Assembly: GCF_002835735.1 (NCBI RefSeq)
Contig: NZ_PISD01000019.1
Span: 62,001-126,000, forward strand
DNA from: Cytobacillus horneckiae
GTDB lineage: Bacteria; Bacillota; Bacilli; Bacillales; Cytobacillaceae
Reading direction: 5' to 3'
DNA: 64,000 bases
Below, one piece after another: positions 45,321 through 55,815 of this stretch. Within the stretch, counting starts at the first letter, position 1. Each line of letters starts with the position of its first letter. The notes beneath the pieces were generated by a model, which saw only the letters and a program-made list of their open reading frames with translations, had not been told where the DNA came from and did not search any database. A program made the translations under genes and the position numbers.

Positions 45321-46652
45321 ATGGAAAGGGAAATCCGATCAGGTGAAAAAATAATAAAACCGAATGTTTCACGAAATCATGTGTTGAAATTCTTTCTTTA
45401 CAGTGCTCTCGGAATTTTTATGTTTTTTATTCCAGTTACGATAAATGGGCAATCTTCCATTATGCTGGACCATATCGTCACAGGAATACAAATATATATA
45501 TCTGGTATAGTTCCTTACTATGCATTACTTGTAATATTTTTAGGCTCGGTTTACCCTTTTTTTACAAAGACATGGAAACGTAATAAAGTAACGATTGTTT
45601 TTTCTTTTTTAAAAGTGCTAGGTCTTATTACTGCAGTGATGATTGTATTCAAAATTGGTCCTAGTTGGCTGTTTAACCCTAATATGGGGCCATTTCTCTT
45701 TGATAAATTAGTGACCCCAGTAGGATTGTTGGTGCCAATTGGTTCTGTTTTTCTTGCTTTGCTTGTAGGATACGGCCTGCTTGAATTTGCAGGCGTATTA
45801 ATGAAGCCTATCATGAGGCCGGTGTTCAAGACTCCCGGGCGTTCTGCCATTGATGCTGTTGCTTCGTTTGTAGGCAGTTATTCCGTTGGTCTGCTCATAA
45901 CGAATAGACTATTTAAAGAAGGGAAGTATTCAATAAAAGAAGCGGCAATCATTGCCACGGGTTTTTCGACAGTTTCAGTCACATTTATGGTCGTTGTCGC
46001 AAAAACATTAGGATTAATGGACTTATGGAATACTTATTTTTGGATAACCTTAATTGTCACATTTACTGTTACAGCTATAACTGTACGCATATGGCCGTTG
46101 CGAACGATGAGCGATGACTATTATATGGGGCAGCCTGGGGAGAGGGAAGAAGTAAGTGGAAATCTCTTGAAGGCAGCATGGAAAGAGGGGAAGAAAGCAG
46201 CAGGAGAAGCCCCTTCCTTGCTAGAAAATATCCGCATGAACTTTAAAGACGGCTTTATAATGACGATGTCTATATTGCCGTCTATCATGTCAGTCGGACT
46301 GCTCGGCCTCGTTTTAGTTGAATTTACACCGATTTTTGATTGGCTTGGCTATCTTTTTTATCCAGTAACTGCATTAATTCAGCTTCCGGATCCAATGCTT
46401 GCTGCAAAGGCGAGTGCAGTTGGGATTGCAGAAATGTTTCTCCCTTCATTAATTGTTGCAGAAGCAGCGTTAGTTACGCGCTTTGTTATTGGTGTTGTTT
46501 CTATTGCAGCGATTATCTTTTTTTCTGCGCTAGTACCTTGCATTTTATCAACAGATATTCCCTTAACTGTTCCACAAATCATCTTCATTTGGATTGAAAG
46601 AACAGTGCTGGCTTTATTAATTGTAACCCCGATTGCTTTTCTCATATTGTAA
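45321..46652 (+). CDS. YjiH-type nucleoside-recognition (Gate) domain membrane protein
   Basis: A 443-residue membrane protein with about ten helices and the Gate domain found in YjiH and related transporters (GRSAIDAVASFVGSYSVGLL, AAIIATGFSTVSVTFMVVVA). Ribosome site AAAGGTGG precedes the ATG; a TTG three codons upstream is less likely. Its place directly after hutUI suggests uptake of histidine, urocanate or a related compound, a role proposed by context in other genomes, but the substrate is not proved. The usual Bacillus HutM permease is absent here. A terminator follows at once. Confidence 0.78.
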   Translation: MEREIRSGEKIIKPNVSRNHVLKFFLYSALGIFMFFIPVTINGQSSIMLDHIVTGIQIYISGIVPYYALLVIFLGSVYPFFTKTWKRNKVTIVFSFLKVLGLITAVMIVFKIGPSWLFNPNMGPFLFDKLVTPVGLLVPIGSVFLALLVGYGLLEFAGVLMKPIMRPVFKTPGRSAIDAVASFVGSYSVGLLITNRLFKEGKYSIKEAAIIATGFSTVSVTFMVVVAKTLGLMDLWNTYFWITLIVTFTVTAITVRIWPLRTMSDDYYMGQPGEREEVSGNLLKAAWKEGKKAAGEAPSLLENIRMNFKDGFIMTMSILPSIMSVGLLGLVLVEFTPIFDWLGYLFYPVTALIQLPDPMLAAKASAVGIAEMFLPSLIVAEAALVTRFVIGVVSIAAIIFFSALVPCILSTDIPLTVPQIIFIWIERTVLALLIVTPIAFLIL

Positions 46653-46657
46653 ATAAT

Positions 46658-46690
46658 CCTCCCCGCAGTTTCATGCGGGGTTTATTTCAT
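46658..46690 (+). terminator. Terminator of the hutUI-transporter unit
   Basis: Stem CCCCGCA/TGCGGGG with loop GTTTCA and T-rich tail. Confidence 0.85.
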
Positions 46691-46758
46691 ATATAATATA
46701 CATACCCTCTTAATATGGGGGATTACATAATGAAATTTTAAGAACAGCGGGTGAATAT

Positions 46759-47925
46759 ATGTACAAGCTATACTCTCACAATGATCTCGATGGTGTTGGT
46801 TGCGGAATCGTCGGTAAGCTTGCCTTCGGAGAAGACATACAAGTGTTTTATAACTCAGTAGGCGGACTCGATTTTAAAGTTGAGAAGTTTTTTGAGGAAA
46901 AAGAAAATAATGAAGCTGTCCTGTTGATTACTGATTTGTCGATTAACGAAGATAACACTAAAAGAATCGATAATTACATTAAAGAAGGGGGAAAAGCACA
47001 GCTAATCGATCATCATAAGAGTGCCCTTCATTTTAATAACTATGATTGGGGCAAAGTTCGTGTGAATTATGATGATGGCAGACAAACATGTGCTACCTCT
47101 TTGTTGTATGAACATTTAGTTGAGAATTCTTTAATGGAACAATCAAAAACATTAGAGCAATTTATTGAACTGGTTAGGCAATATGACACTTGGGAATGGG
47201 ATAAAAACGGGAACACAAAGGCAAAGCAATTAAATGATTTATTTTTTATGTTTTCAATTGAAGAATTTGAAGAAAAAGTCATTAAGAGAATCGAACAAAA
47301 TGATAAGTTTGATTTTGATGAATTCGAACAGAAGCTTTTGGAAATGGAAGATGCAAAGATTGAACGCTATATTAAGCGCAAAAAGCGTGAATTAATCCAA
47401 ACTACAATCGATGAAAAATGTACAGGTGTTGTACATGCAGAGTCCTATCACTCTGAATTGGGTAATGAACTAGGTAAAGAATATCCGCATCTTGATTATA
47501 TAACGATATTAAATATGGGCGGCAGGAAAGTGAGTTTTAGAACAATCCATGATGATGTCGATGTATCAGAAATCGCCAGTCAATTTGGCGGGGGAGGGCA
47601 TGCAAAAGCGTCTGGATGTTCAATGGGCAACGACGCTTTCCAAAAATATGTCATCGATTTGTTCCATGAGGAATCCTTAAGAATGGATGCGCCTAAAAAC
47701 AAATTGAATCTAAAGGAAAGCACATCAGGTGTTCTATATGAAGGCCGCTCTGGTCATCATTACTTCGTGTATTGTGAAGACAGTGCATGGTATATGCAGG
47801 ATAATCATAAGCGAACAAACCATACATTCAGTTCTTATCAAGAAGCAGTAAATTATATAAAACGAACAGATTTTGCTTGGCTAGTAAAAGATGATATTTA
47901 CGAAAGTTATTTAAAGCATAGCTAA
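46759..47925 (+). CDS. DHH-family phosphoesterase
   Basis: A 388-residue protein with the DHH/DHHA1 catalytic parts: SHNDLDGVGCG (motif I), ITDLSINE, IDHHKS (motif III) and, after a helical linker, the DHHA1 end FGGGGHAKASGC (residues about 270-300). A further 90-residue tail (SGHHYFVYCEDSAWYMQDN onward) is of unknown use. By family it should hydrolyse phosphodiester bonds of short oligonucleotides or related substrates with Mn. It resembles the YorK/oligoribonuclease-like group; the exact substrate is open. Confidence 0.83.
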   Translation: MYKLYSHNDLDGVGCGIVGKLAFGEDIQVFYNSVGGLDFKVEKFFEEKENNEAVLLITDLSINEDNTKRIDNYIKEGGKAQLIDHHKSALHFNNYDWGKVRVNYDDGRQTCATSLLYEHLVENSLMEQSKTLEQFIELVRQYDTWEWDKNGNTKAKQLNDLFFMFSIEEFEEKVIKRIEQNDKFDFDEFEQKLLEMEDAKIERYIKRKKRELIQTTIDEKCTGVVHAESYHSELGNELGKEYPHLDYITILNMGGRKVSFRTIHDDVDVSEIASQFGGGGHAKASGCSMGNDAFQKYVIDLFHEESLRMDAPKNKLNLKESTSGVLYEGRSGHHYFVYCEDSAWYMQDNHKRTNHTFSSYQEAVNYIKRTDFAWLVKDDIYESYLKHS

Positions 47926-47927
47926 TA

Positions 47928-47963
47928 AAAAAACGTCTTAGCATAAAGTTAAGACGTTTTTTT
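47928..47963 (+). terminator. Terminator after the DHH gene
   Basis: Stem AAAACGTCTTA/TAAGACGTTTT followed by T-run. Confidence 0.9.
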
Positions 47964-48013
47964 CTGTCAAAACATAACTCTGTTCCCTTATAATACAATT
48001 AAGGGGTGATGAA

Positions 48014-48976
48014 GTGAGTACACTTTTAATTTTTGGAGCAATCATCATAATTGTAATAATCATTGCTGCCACGAAAGGCTCTTCTAATAGTAAATCATTA
48101 GCAAACTTACCATTAGAGGAGAGGTTAGGTACGGAACTGGATGACATTAAGCCCATAACAGAAAAATTGGAAAATGCCTTACCTGAAACCTATGTAAAAC
48201 ATATTAAACAGAGAGTATTAAAGGAATATCCAAAATGGGCCGATCATGAATTCGAATGGGCATTTTATGAATTAAAGAGATATTTTCTTATAAATAGCCT
48301 TTTTAAATCTGTTCCAATGTTTAGTGATAAGGTAGATACAGTATGGCATGAAATGCTCATGTTCACAAAGGAGTATGAACAATTCGCAAAGAATTTTTAC
48401 GATGATTATTTGCATCATTCTCCAAATATGGAAGAGCAGCCGCTGCCTAATGAGCGTGCGTTTTTTGATTGGGTTTTTATTAGCTTGTTCAAACCCTCCG
48501 AAAATACAATTAAAATCTGGGGACCGTTTTTACAATCACCATTGAGTGATGAAGTTTTGGCCGATTTTGAAAACTTAAGTGATGAAAAGCTGCTGAGCAA
48601 ATATTTTCGCAATAATAGTCAGTGGACAGACGTACAGATAATGCTAATAAATAAATTGAAATATGAAATCAAATCAGCACATCAATTTAAAAGGCAAAAT
48701 CAGCTTCCGGCAATAAACTCTAATAAGGAATGGTTAAGTCAAACGGCGATAGGTGCAGCAATTTTCTTTTCAATTTATGAAAGCGAAGATTATTTAGGAC
48801 ATATGAGCTCTTACCTACCTCAAGAATGGACGAAGCAAGCCTATGCATCTACAACATCTTGCTCAGGATTTGCCTGTTCAAGCAATCATAATCATCATGA
48901 TTCAAATGATGGCGGCGGTTCAGGAAGCTCCTCTGATTCAGGTTCCAGCTGCGGCTCAGGCTGCGGAAGCAGTTAA
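48014..48976 (+). CDS. Membrane-anchored GRDP-like protein with a Ser/Gly/Cys-rich tail
   Basis: A 320-residue protein. One N-terminal membrane helix (LLIFGAIIIIVIIIAA); a middle domain with DKVDTVWHEMLMFTKEYEQF and YDDYLHHSPNMEEQP, which resembles the D-x-x-WH-x-H/M-x4-Y motif of glycine-rich domain proteins (GRDP/DUF1399); and a low-complexity tail with SNHNHHDSNDGGGSG and SSCGSGCGSS. The tail resembles those of proteins with terminal Gly/Ser/Cys runs near metal or redox centres. GTG start behind AAGGGGTGATGAA, and a TATAAT 24 bases upstream. Function unknown. Confidence 0.6.
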   Translation: MSTLLIFGAIIIIVIIIAATKGSSNSKSLANLPLEERLGTELDDIKPITEKLENALPETYVKHIKQRVLKEYPKWADHEFEWAFYELKRYFLINSLFKSVPMFSDKVDTVWHEMLMFTKEYEQFAKNFYDDYLHHSPNMEEQPLPNERAFFDWVFISLFKPSENTIKIWGPFLQSPLSDEVLADFENLSDEKLLSKYFRNNSQWTDVQIMLINKLKYEIKSAHQFKRQNQLPAINSNKEWLSQTAIGAAIFFSIYESEDYLGHMSSYLPQEWTKQAYASTTSCSGFACSSNHNHHDSNDGGGSGSSSDSGSSCGSGCGSS

Positions 48977-49010
48977 TAAGTATCCAGTAATTGGATGCTT
49001 ATTTTTTTTT
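48975..49010 (+). terminator. Terminator after the GRDP-like gene
   Basis: Stem AATAAGTATCC/GGATGCTTATT with one mismatch and a run of nine T. Confidence 0.85.
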
Positions 49011-49177
49011 GCCCATGTTAAATAATAACGAAAAAAGAGACCGAAACAATACTCGACTTTATATTACAATTTGCGACAAAAACATTTCATTTTAATAACA
49101 ATTTATTTTCAATTCAAACTAATTTGCTTTTTTTTGATACAATTTGGTAGGGTAAAAGAACTAGAAATGGATGTGTC

Positions 49178-50386
49178 ATGATGAAAAAGGCTTTTTATTT
49201 TTTTATAGTACTCATTTTTATCTTCCAATTCTCTCATAAAGCCTATGCAGAGGAAGATATCCCTGAAATTTTAAGTGAATCTGCGATTGTAATGGAATCA
49301 ACAACTGGAGCTGTTCTTTATGAGAAAAACGCTGAAGACATCATGTATCCTGCTAGTTTAACAAAAATCGCAACGGCTATTTATACAATTGAAAAAGGAA
49401 ATTTAAATGATGAAGTGATCGTTAGTGAAGAAGCGTCGAGCGTTGATGGAACGAAGGTATATCTTGAAAAAGATGAAAAAGTGACTTTAAAGAAACTAGT
49501 TCAGGGTATGCTTATTAATTCGGGAAATGATGCTGCTTATGCAATTGCAGAGCATCTTCACGGTGATGCAGCAAATTTTTCAAAGCATTTAAATGATTAC
49601 TTAAAAAACGAAATTGGCGTAGAAAACACGAACTTTACCAATCCACATGGATTATATGATAAAAATCATTATACTACAGCCAAAGATATGGCGACGATTA
49701 CGAACTATGCACTCGAAAATAAAACCTTCACAGATATTTTTGGGACGAAAGAGTTAAAATGGGAAGGAGAGTCTTGGGATACGACTCTGATTTCACATCA
49801 TCAAATGCTAAATGGGGAACGCCCATATGAATGGATTACAGGTGGAAAAACAGGATATGTCAACGAAGCAAAGCAAACTTTGGCTTCATCTGCCAATAAT
49901 GGTGCGTTAAATTTAACGGCGATCGTGTTAAAGGCAGATTATAAACGCGATATCTATAAAGATACAGCGAATATTCTTGATTACAGCTTTTCAAATTATG
50001 TAAATAAGGAGTTTGTGCCAGCTAAAGAATATAAAGCTGATGACAGGATTTATAAAAGCAAAGAACCAAATATATCAGTTACAGTCCCTAAAACAGGTTT
50101 TAATGAGGAAGTAACTAAAGATGGGAGGCTGTTAATAACTGATAATGAGGATCGGGCAGTCCAAGTGATTAAACTCGAAAAAGAGGAACAGCCGCAGGAA
50201 ATTGTTTCAGCCCATCAGGCAATCAATAGCACAGCCGATGAGGGCAGTACGACATTGCCAATCAAGTCAATCATGCTAGGTGCAGGTGCCGTTATTATTC
50301 TTCTAACGATCGTTCTGTTTACATTCATGAAGCGAAGAAGAGCTCAGCAATCACATTATGGCTATATTCAAAGGCGCAAATGGTAA
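49178..50386 (+). CDS. dacF: D-alanyl-D-alanine carboxypeptidase, DacF-like
   Basis: A 402-residue penicillin-binding protein that trims the terminal D-Ala from wall peptides. Signal peptide MMKKAFYFFIVLIFIFQFSH ... AYA; S11-peptidase motifs SLTK (YPASLTKIATAIYTI), SGN (INSGNDAAYAIAEHL) and KTG (ITGGKTGYVNEA). A C-terminal membrane helix (IMLGAGAVIILLTIVLFTFM) with a basic end anchors it to the membrane, unlike the amphipathic helix of DacA. Sporulation-specific DacF is the best match by eye; DacB or a vegetative paralogue is possible. Single gene with its own terminator. Confidence 0.82.
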   Translation: MMKKAFYFFIVLIFIFQFSHKAYAEEDIPEILSESAIVMESTTGAVLYEKNAEDIMYPASLTKIATAIYTIEKGNLNDEVIVSEEASSVDGTKVYLEKDEKVTLKKLVQGMLINSGNDAAYAIAEHLHGDAANFSKHLNDYLKNEIGVENTNFTNPHGLYDKNHYTTAKDMATITNYALENKTFTDIFGTKELKWEGESWDTTLISHHQMLNGERPYEWITGGKTGYVNEAKQTLASSANNGALNLTAIVLKADYKRDIYKDTANILDYSFSNYVNKEFVPAKEYKADDRIYKSKEPNISVTVPKTGFNEEVTKDGRLLITDNEDRAVQVIKLEKEEQPQEIVSAHQAINSTADEGSTTLPIKSIMLGAGAVIILLTIVLFTFMKRRRAQQSHYGYIQRRKW

Positions 50387-50398
50387 TTCATAATAGTT

Positions 50399-50432
50399 AA
50401 GAGCAGAGGATTATTTCTCTGCTCTTTAATTT
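50399..50432 (+). terminator. Terminator after dacF
   Basis: Stem AGAGCAGAG/CTCTGCTCT with T-rich tail. Confidence 0.88.
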
Positions 50433-50491
50433 TGATCGCGAAAAAGCATTTGAAATAAAAAATCCACCTTTTATAGGCATTATAGTAAATG

Positions 50492-50520
50492 AAGAGGCAT
50501 CCAAATGGATGCCTCTCGTA
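50492..50520 (-). terminator. Terminator after the ABC-F gene
   Basis: Stem GAGGCATCC/GGATGCCTC, loop AAAT; on the minus strand the tail after the stem is weakly T-rich. It lies just beyond the ABC-F stop. Confidence 0.75.
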
Positions 50521-50523
50521 TTT

Positions 50524-52492
<1,969 letters not shown>

Positions 52493-52621
52493 ATGGAAAA
52501 AACACAGATCGTAGATTTAGTGAACCGTTTAAAAAAAGCTGGAATAAAAGTCAGCCTTACAAAACCAAGATCTTTATTGTCCATTCAACCTTGCAAGCCA
52601 ATGCCAACAGCTTCAAACTAA
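52493..52621 (+). CDS. Small protein, 42 residues, unrecognised
   Basis: ATG eight bases after AAAAGGAG; the product is MEKTQIVDLVNRLKKAGIKV followed by SLTKPRSLLSIQPCKPMPTA and SN. The first half is an amphipathic helix, the second is Pro-rich with one cysteine. A strong terminator lies 35 bases after the stop, and a possible -10 box precedes it, so it has the layout of a real single-gene unit. No known family comes to mind; a peptide with a processed C-terminus is possible but unproven. Confidence 0.5.
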   Translation: MEKTQIVDLVNRLKKAGIKVSLTKPRSLLSIQPCKPMPTASN

Positions 52622-52654
52622 ACTTGAAACTTGGCACTACATAAAGATAAATTG

Positions 52655-52695
52655 TTAAGAGATGATTCTTCTTTAAGAATGATCTCTTTTTATTT
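52655..52695 (+). terminator. Terminator of the 42-residue protein gene
   Basis: Stem AAGAGATGATTCTT/AAGAATGATCTCTT (one G-G mismatch), loop CTTT, T-run. Confidence 0.88.
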
Positions 52696-52732
52696 TCATT
52701 ATAATACTTATAAAAAAGTTGAAGAAAAGCTG

Positions 52733-52763
52733 TTGACCTTCACGCTGCGTCAAAGCTTATGAT
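52733..52763 (+). promoter_or_regulatory. MerR-type promoter with a 19-base spacer
   Basis: TTGACC, exactly 19 bases, then TATGAT. The spacer contains an inverted pair TTGAC/GTCAA overlapping the -35 side. The long spacer is the hallmark of promoters that MerR proteins untwist, and it directly precedes a MerR gene. Confidence 0.7.
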
Positions 52764-52787
52764 AAATCTTGTCAGGAGGTAATAACG

Positions 52788-53546
52788 ATGGAATATACAA
52801 TCAAAAAGGTAGCAGAAATGTCTGGTGTTAGTGCACGAACACTTCGATATTATGATGAACTTGGGTTGTTAAAGCCTGCAAGAATCAATTCATCAGGTTA
52901 TCGAATATATAGCCAAAATGAAATCGATCGTTTGCAGCAAATCCTTTTTTATCGATCTTTAGAAATGAAGCTTGAAGATATTCAAGAACTATTATCTAGC
53001 CCTGACTTTGATGTCCAAGTAACGTTACAGTCACATTATAAGCAATTAGTTAAAAAGAGAGTGCAAATTGAGCAGCTAATTCAAACTGTTGAAAAAACTT
53101 TGCGCCATCATAAAGGAGAGATTAGCATGTCAAACAAAGAAAAGTTTGCAGGCTTTAAAAAAGAAAAGCTAGCGGAAAATGAAAGTAAATACGGAAAAGA
53201 AATTAGAGAGAAATACGGTGAGGAGACAGTTGAAGCGTCCAACAAGAAGTGGATGAATATGAGTGAAGATGATTATAACAAAATGCAATCCATTGAAACA
53301 GAACTTTTTATTGAGCTTGAAAACCTCTCACAAACAGGTGACTTAGAGTCTGAGGCGGCGAAAAATGTTTATAAGAAACATAAAGAATGGCTACAATATT
53401 CTTGGAATAGCTATTCTGCGGAAGCCCATATCGGACTCGCAAATATGTATGTTGCCGACGAACGTTTTGCGCAATATTATAATGAAAGAGCGGGCAAAGC
53501 TGTCGTTGAATTGTTAAGAAACAGTATTGTGAAGTATGCCAAATAA
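52788..53546 (+). CDS. mta: MerR-family activator with TipAS ligand domain (Mta-like)
   Basis: A 252-residue regulator: N-terminal MerR winged helix (YTIKKVAEMSGVSARTLRYY, residues about 3-70), a coiled-coil linker, and a C-terminal TipAS domain (FAGFKKEKLAENESKYGKEI, KKWMNMSEDDYNKM, YVADERFAQYYNERAGKA). Proteins of this layout, such as Mta in B. subtilis, bind drugs and activate efflux genes and themselves. Ribosome site AGGAGG. No efflux gene is next to it, so targets other than its own promoter are unknown. Confidence 0.83.
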   Translation: MEYTIKKVAEMSGVSARTLRYYDELGLLKPARINSSGYRIYSQNEIDRLQQILFYRSLEMKLEDIQELLSSPDFDVQVTLQSHYKQLVKKRVQIEQLIQTVEKTLRHHKGEISMSNKEKFAGFKKEKLAENESKYGKEIREKYGEETVEASNKKWMNMSEDDYNKMQSIETELFIELENLSQTGDLESEAAKNVYKKHKEWLQYSWNSYSAEAHIGLANMYVADERFAQYYNERAGKAVVELLRNSIVKYAK

Positions 53547-53584
53547 TAGGCTGGCTTCATCATTGAAAGAAATTTAACGTAAAG

Positions 53585-53615
53585 CAGGGCACTACTCATA
53601 GAGTAGTGCCCTGTC
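53585..53615. terminator. Bidirectional terminator between mta and the aldehyde dehydrogenase
   Basis: Perfect 12-bp stem AGGGCACTACTC/GAGTAGTGCCCT with loop ATA, between converging genes. T-tracts are weak on both sides. Confidence 0.75.
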
Positions 53616-53646
53616 ATTTGCGAAAACAGAAAACTGTCAGCTAGTA

Positions 53647-55131
53647 TTATTTCATTGAGATCCAAACGCTCTTTACTTCAGTGTAATTATCGAGTGCATA
53701 GGATCCCATTTCACGGCCAATTCCTGACTGCTTATATCCTCCAAATGGTGAAGCTGCATCAAAGGCATTATAGCAGTTTACCCAAACAGTTCCGGCACGC
53801 AGTTTGTTTGCGATATAATGGGCATTAGCAACGTCACGTGTCCAAACACCGGCAGCTAAGCCGTACTCTGAAGAATTGGCCCGTTCAATCAGCTCATCTA
53901 GATCGTCATATGGCAGGGCTGAAATAACCGGTCCAAAAATTTCTTCTTTTGCAATTGTCATGTCATCACTAACATTTGCAAAGATCGTAGGGGAAACAAA
54001 ATATCCGTCATCCTGCGGCTTATTGCCGCCGACTACCAGTTCAGCACCCTCATTTACGCCTTTTTCAATATATCCAAGCACGCGGTTTTGCTGTTCTGTA
54101 GATACGAGCGGACCAATTTCTGTATCAGCATGAATTCCGGCACCTTGCTTAATATTTTTCGCATGGCTTGCCATATCCGCTACGACATTATCAAAATGTT
54201 TTTTCTGAATGAAAACACGTGAACCGGCACAGCATACTTGGCCTTGGTTAAACATGACGCCATTGAGGGCACCAGGGATTGCTCTTGATAAGTCAGCATC
54301 AGGCAGAATGATGTTTGGCGATTTGCCTCCAAGCTCAAGTGTCACACGCTTCAATGTTTTCGATGCGCTTGCCATAATTTGTTTTCCGACTTCAGTGGAT
54401 CCTGTAAATGCGATTTTATCCACTTGAGGATGATCAACTAGCGGCTGTCCGGCTGTTTCGCCGAAACCAGGAACGATATTGACCACACCTTTAGGGAAGC
54501 CTGCTTCTTCAATTAACTCAGCTAAATATAACGCTGAAAGTGGCGTTTGCTCGGCTGGCTTTAATACGACTGTACATCCGCTGGCAAGTGCAGCACCCAA
54601 TTTCCACATAGCCATAAGAAGCGGGAAGTTCCAAGGAATAATCTGGCCGACTACACCTACTGGTTCATGTCTAGTATAGTTGAAGAACGGTCCGCTAACT
54701 GGAATTGTTTGACCAACCATTTTTGTAGACCAGCCGGCATAATAGCGGATATGTTCAACAGCTAAAGGAATGTCCCCGTGCGTTGTTTCGCGAATGGGTT
54801 TCCCATTATCCAATGTTTCTAGCTGTGCTAATTCTTCACTGTTTGCTTCCATTAAGTCTGCTAATTTGTACATCAGTCTGCTTCGTTGAGAAGCTGAAAT
54901 TTTTGACCATTTACCAGTATCAAATGCTTCGCGCGCTGCTTTTACAGCGAGATCAATATCTTCTTTTCCAGCCTCATAAACATGTGCCAGCACTTCACCT
55001 GTTGCCGGGTTATATGATTCAAAAGTTTTTCCTGTTTTACTTTCGACAAATTCTCCATTGATATAAAGCTTTTTCTTACCTGATAAAAATTTTTCTACCT
55101 TTTCCTTTAAACTTACAGTTAACTGACTCAT
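53647..55131 (-). CDS. dhaS: NAD-dependent aldehyde dehydrogenase, DhaS-like
   Basis: A 494-residue aldehyde dehydrogenase. Motifs: IIPWNFPLLMAMWKLGAALA (cofactor), FTGSTEVGK, catalytic Glu in TLELGGKSPNI and catalytic Cys in FNQGQVCCAGSR. Sequence and length resemble B. subtilis DhaS and class 1/2 aldehyde dehydrogenases. The ATG giving MSQLTVSLKEKVEKFL follows AGGAGGAATTCG; 29 upstream codons are not used. Physiological substrate unknown. No partner genes adjacent. Confidence 0.87.
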   Translation of the reverse strand: MSQLTVSLKEKVEKFLSGKKKLYINGEFVESKTGKTFESYNPATGEVLAHVYEAGKEDIDLAVKAAREAFDTGKWSKISASQRSRLMYKLADLMEANSEELAQLETLDNGKPIRETTHGDIPLAVEHIRYYAGWSTKMVGQTIPVSGPFFNYTRHEPVGVVGQIIPWNFPLLMAMWKLGAALASGCTVVLKPAEQTPLSALYLAELIEEAGFPKGVVNIVPGFGETAGQPLVDHPQVDKIAFTGSTEVGKQIMASASKTLKRVTLELGGKSPNIILPDADLSRAIPGALNGVMFNQGQVCCAGSRVFIQKKHFDNVVADMASHAKNIKQGAGIHADTEIGPLVSTEQQNRVLGYIEKGVNEGAELVVGGNKPQDDGYFVSPTIFANVSDDMTIAKEEIFGPVISALPYDDLDELIERANSSEYGLAAGVWTRDVANAHYIANKLRAGTVWVNCYNAFDAASPFGGYKQSGIGREMGSYALDNYTEVKSVWISMK

Positions 55132-55218
55132 CGAATTCCTCCTATATAATAGTAATCTATGTACCGTCTTGGTGGGAATTGCAAAGAATAGAAACCGCTT
55201 ACGAATTAATAGTACCAT

Positions 55219-55698
55219 TTTATGAAAAATTAAATCAACTAGGAAGATTATAAATTTTCCTACTATTTACGACATTTTTTTCATAAATTAATCGCAACCT
55301 GTTGATAAATTTGTGCTTTACACTCGAAACTCGAGAATACTATGAAATTCAGCTTAAAAAAACGCATTTAAAGAATGAACAGACTAAGAATATAAATCTA
55401 TAAATCCTGGTTTACAAGGTTGCAAAGAGAGCTATTCATATTCAATAGCTTAATTGCAGAATAAATGCGTATAAAGAGAAAGTGTGCCACATGAGAAGCC
55501 GCTTAAAATGACGAAGTGATGCGCAAGAAGTGAAAGTGTCACATTAAAAGCTGTTTAAAGTGACAAATTGACGCGCAGGAAAAGAGATTGCCACATTAAA
55601 AACAGTTTAAAGTACATTTTATATAGTTTTAAAGTGACAAAAAGCAGAACAGAATGGGAAATCGTCATATTATTTTTTAACATTCACTAAGGAGTGCT
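55219..55698. repeat. Gene-free region with degenerate tandem repeat of about 52 bp
   Basis: Three units begin at 55480, 55534 and 55584, each with a CACAT(T/G)A(A/G)AA core and a GTTTAAAGTGAC-like stretch; a partial unit starts near 55631. No coding potential seen. The 5' half (55219-55470) is plain AT-rich DNA that should hold the dhaS promoter. Confidence 0.55.
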
Positions 55699-55767
55699 TT
55701 GCGTAATTTAAGTAAAGAGCAGGAAATCTCTATCAAATTTATGGAATTTGTTCAGCGTTGTTTGTAA
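55699..55767 (+). CDS. Possible 22-residue peptide
   Basis: TTG four bases after AAGGAGTGCT; product MRNLSKEQEISIKFMEFVQR plus CL. A terminator begins at the stop codon, so this could be a short transcription unit or part of a small RNA. Spacing of the ribosome site is short. No family recognised. Confidence 0.25.
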   Translation: MRNLSKEQEISIKFMEFVQRCL

Positions 55768-55803
55768 AATCCCACCTGTAGAATTTTGGATTGGTGGGGT
55801 TTT
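55767..55803 (+). terminator. Terminator at 55.8 kb
   Basis: Stem AAATCCCACC/GGTGGGGTTT (one G-U pair) with TTTT tail; its right side ends near the converging Spo0E-like gene. Confidence 0.75.
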
Positions 55804-55815
55804 ATAGATGAATTT

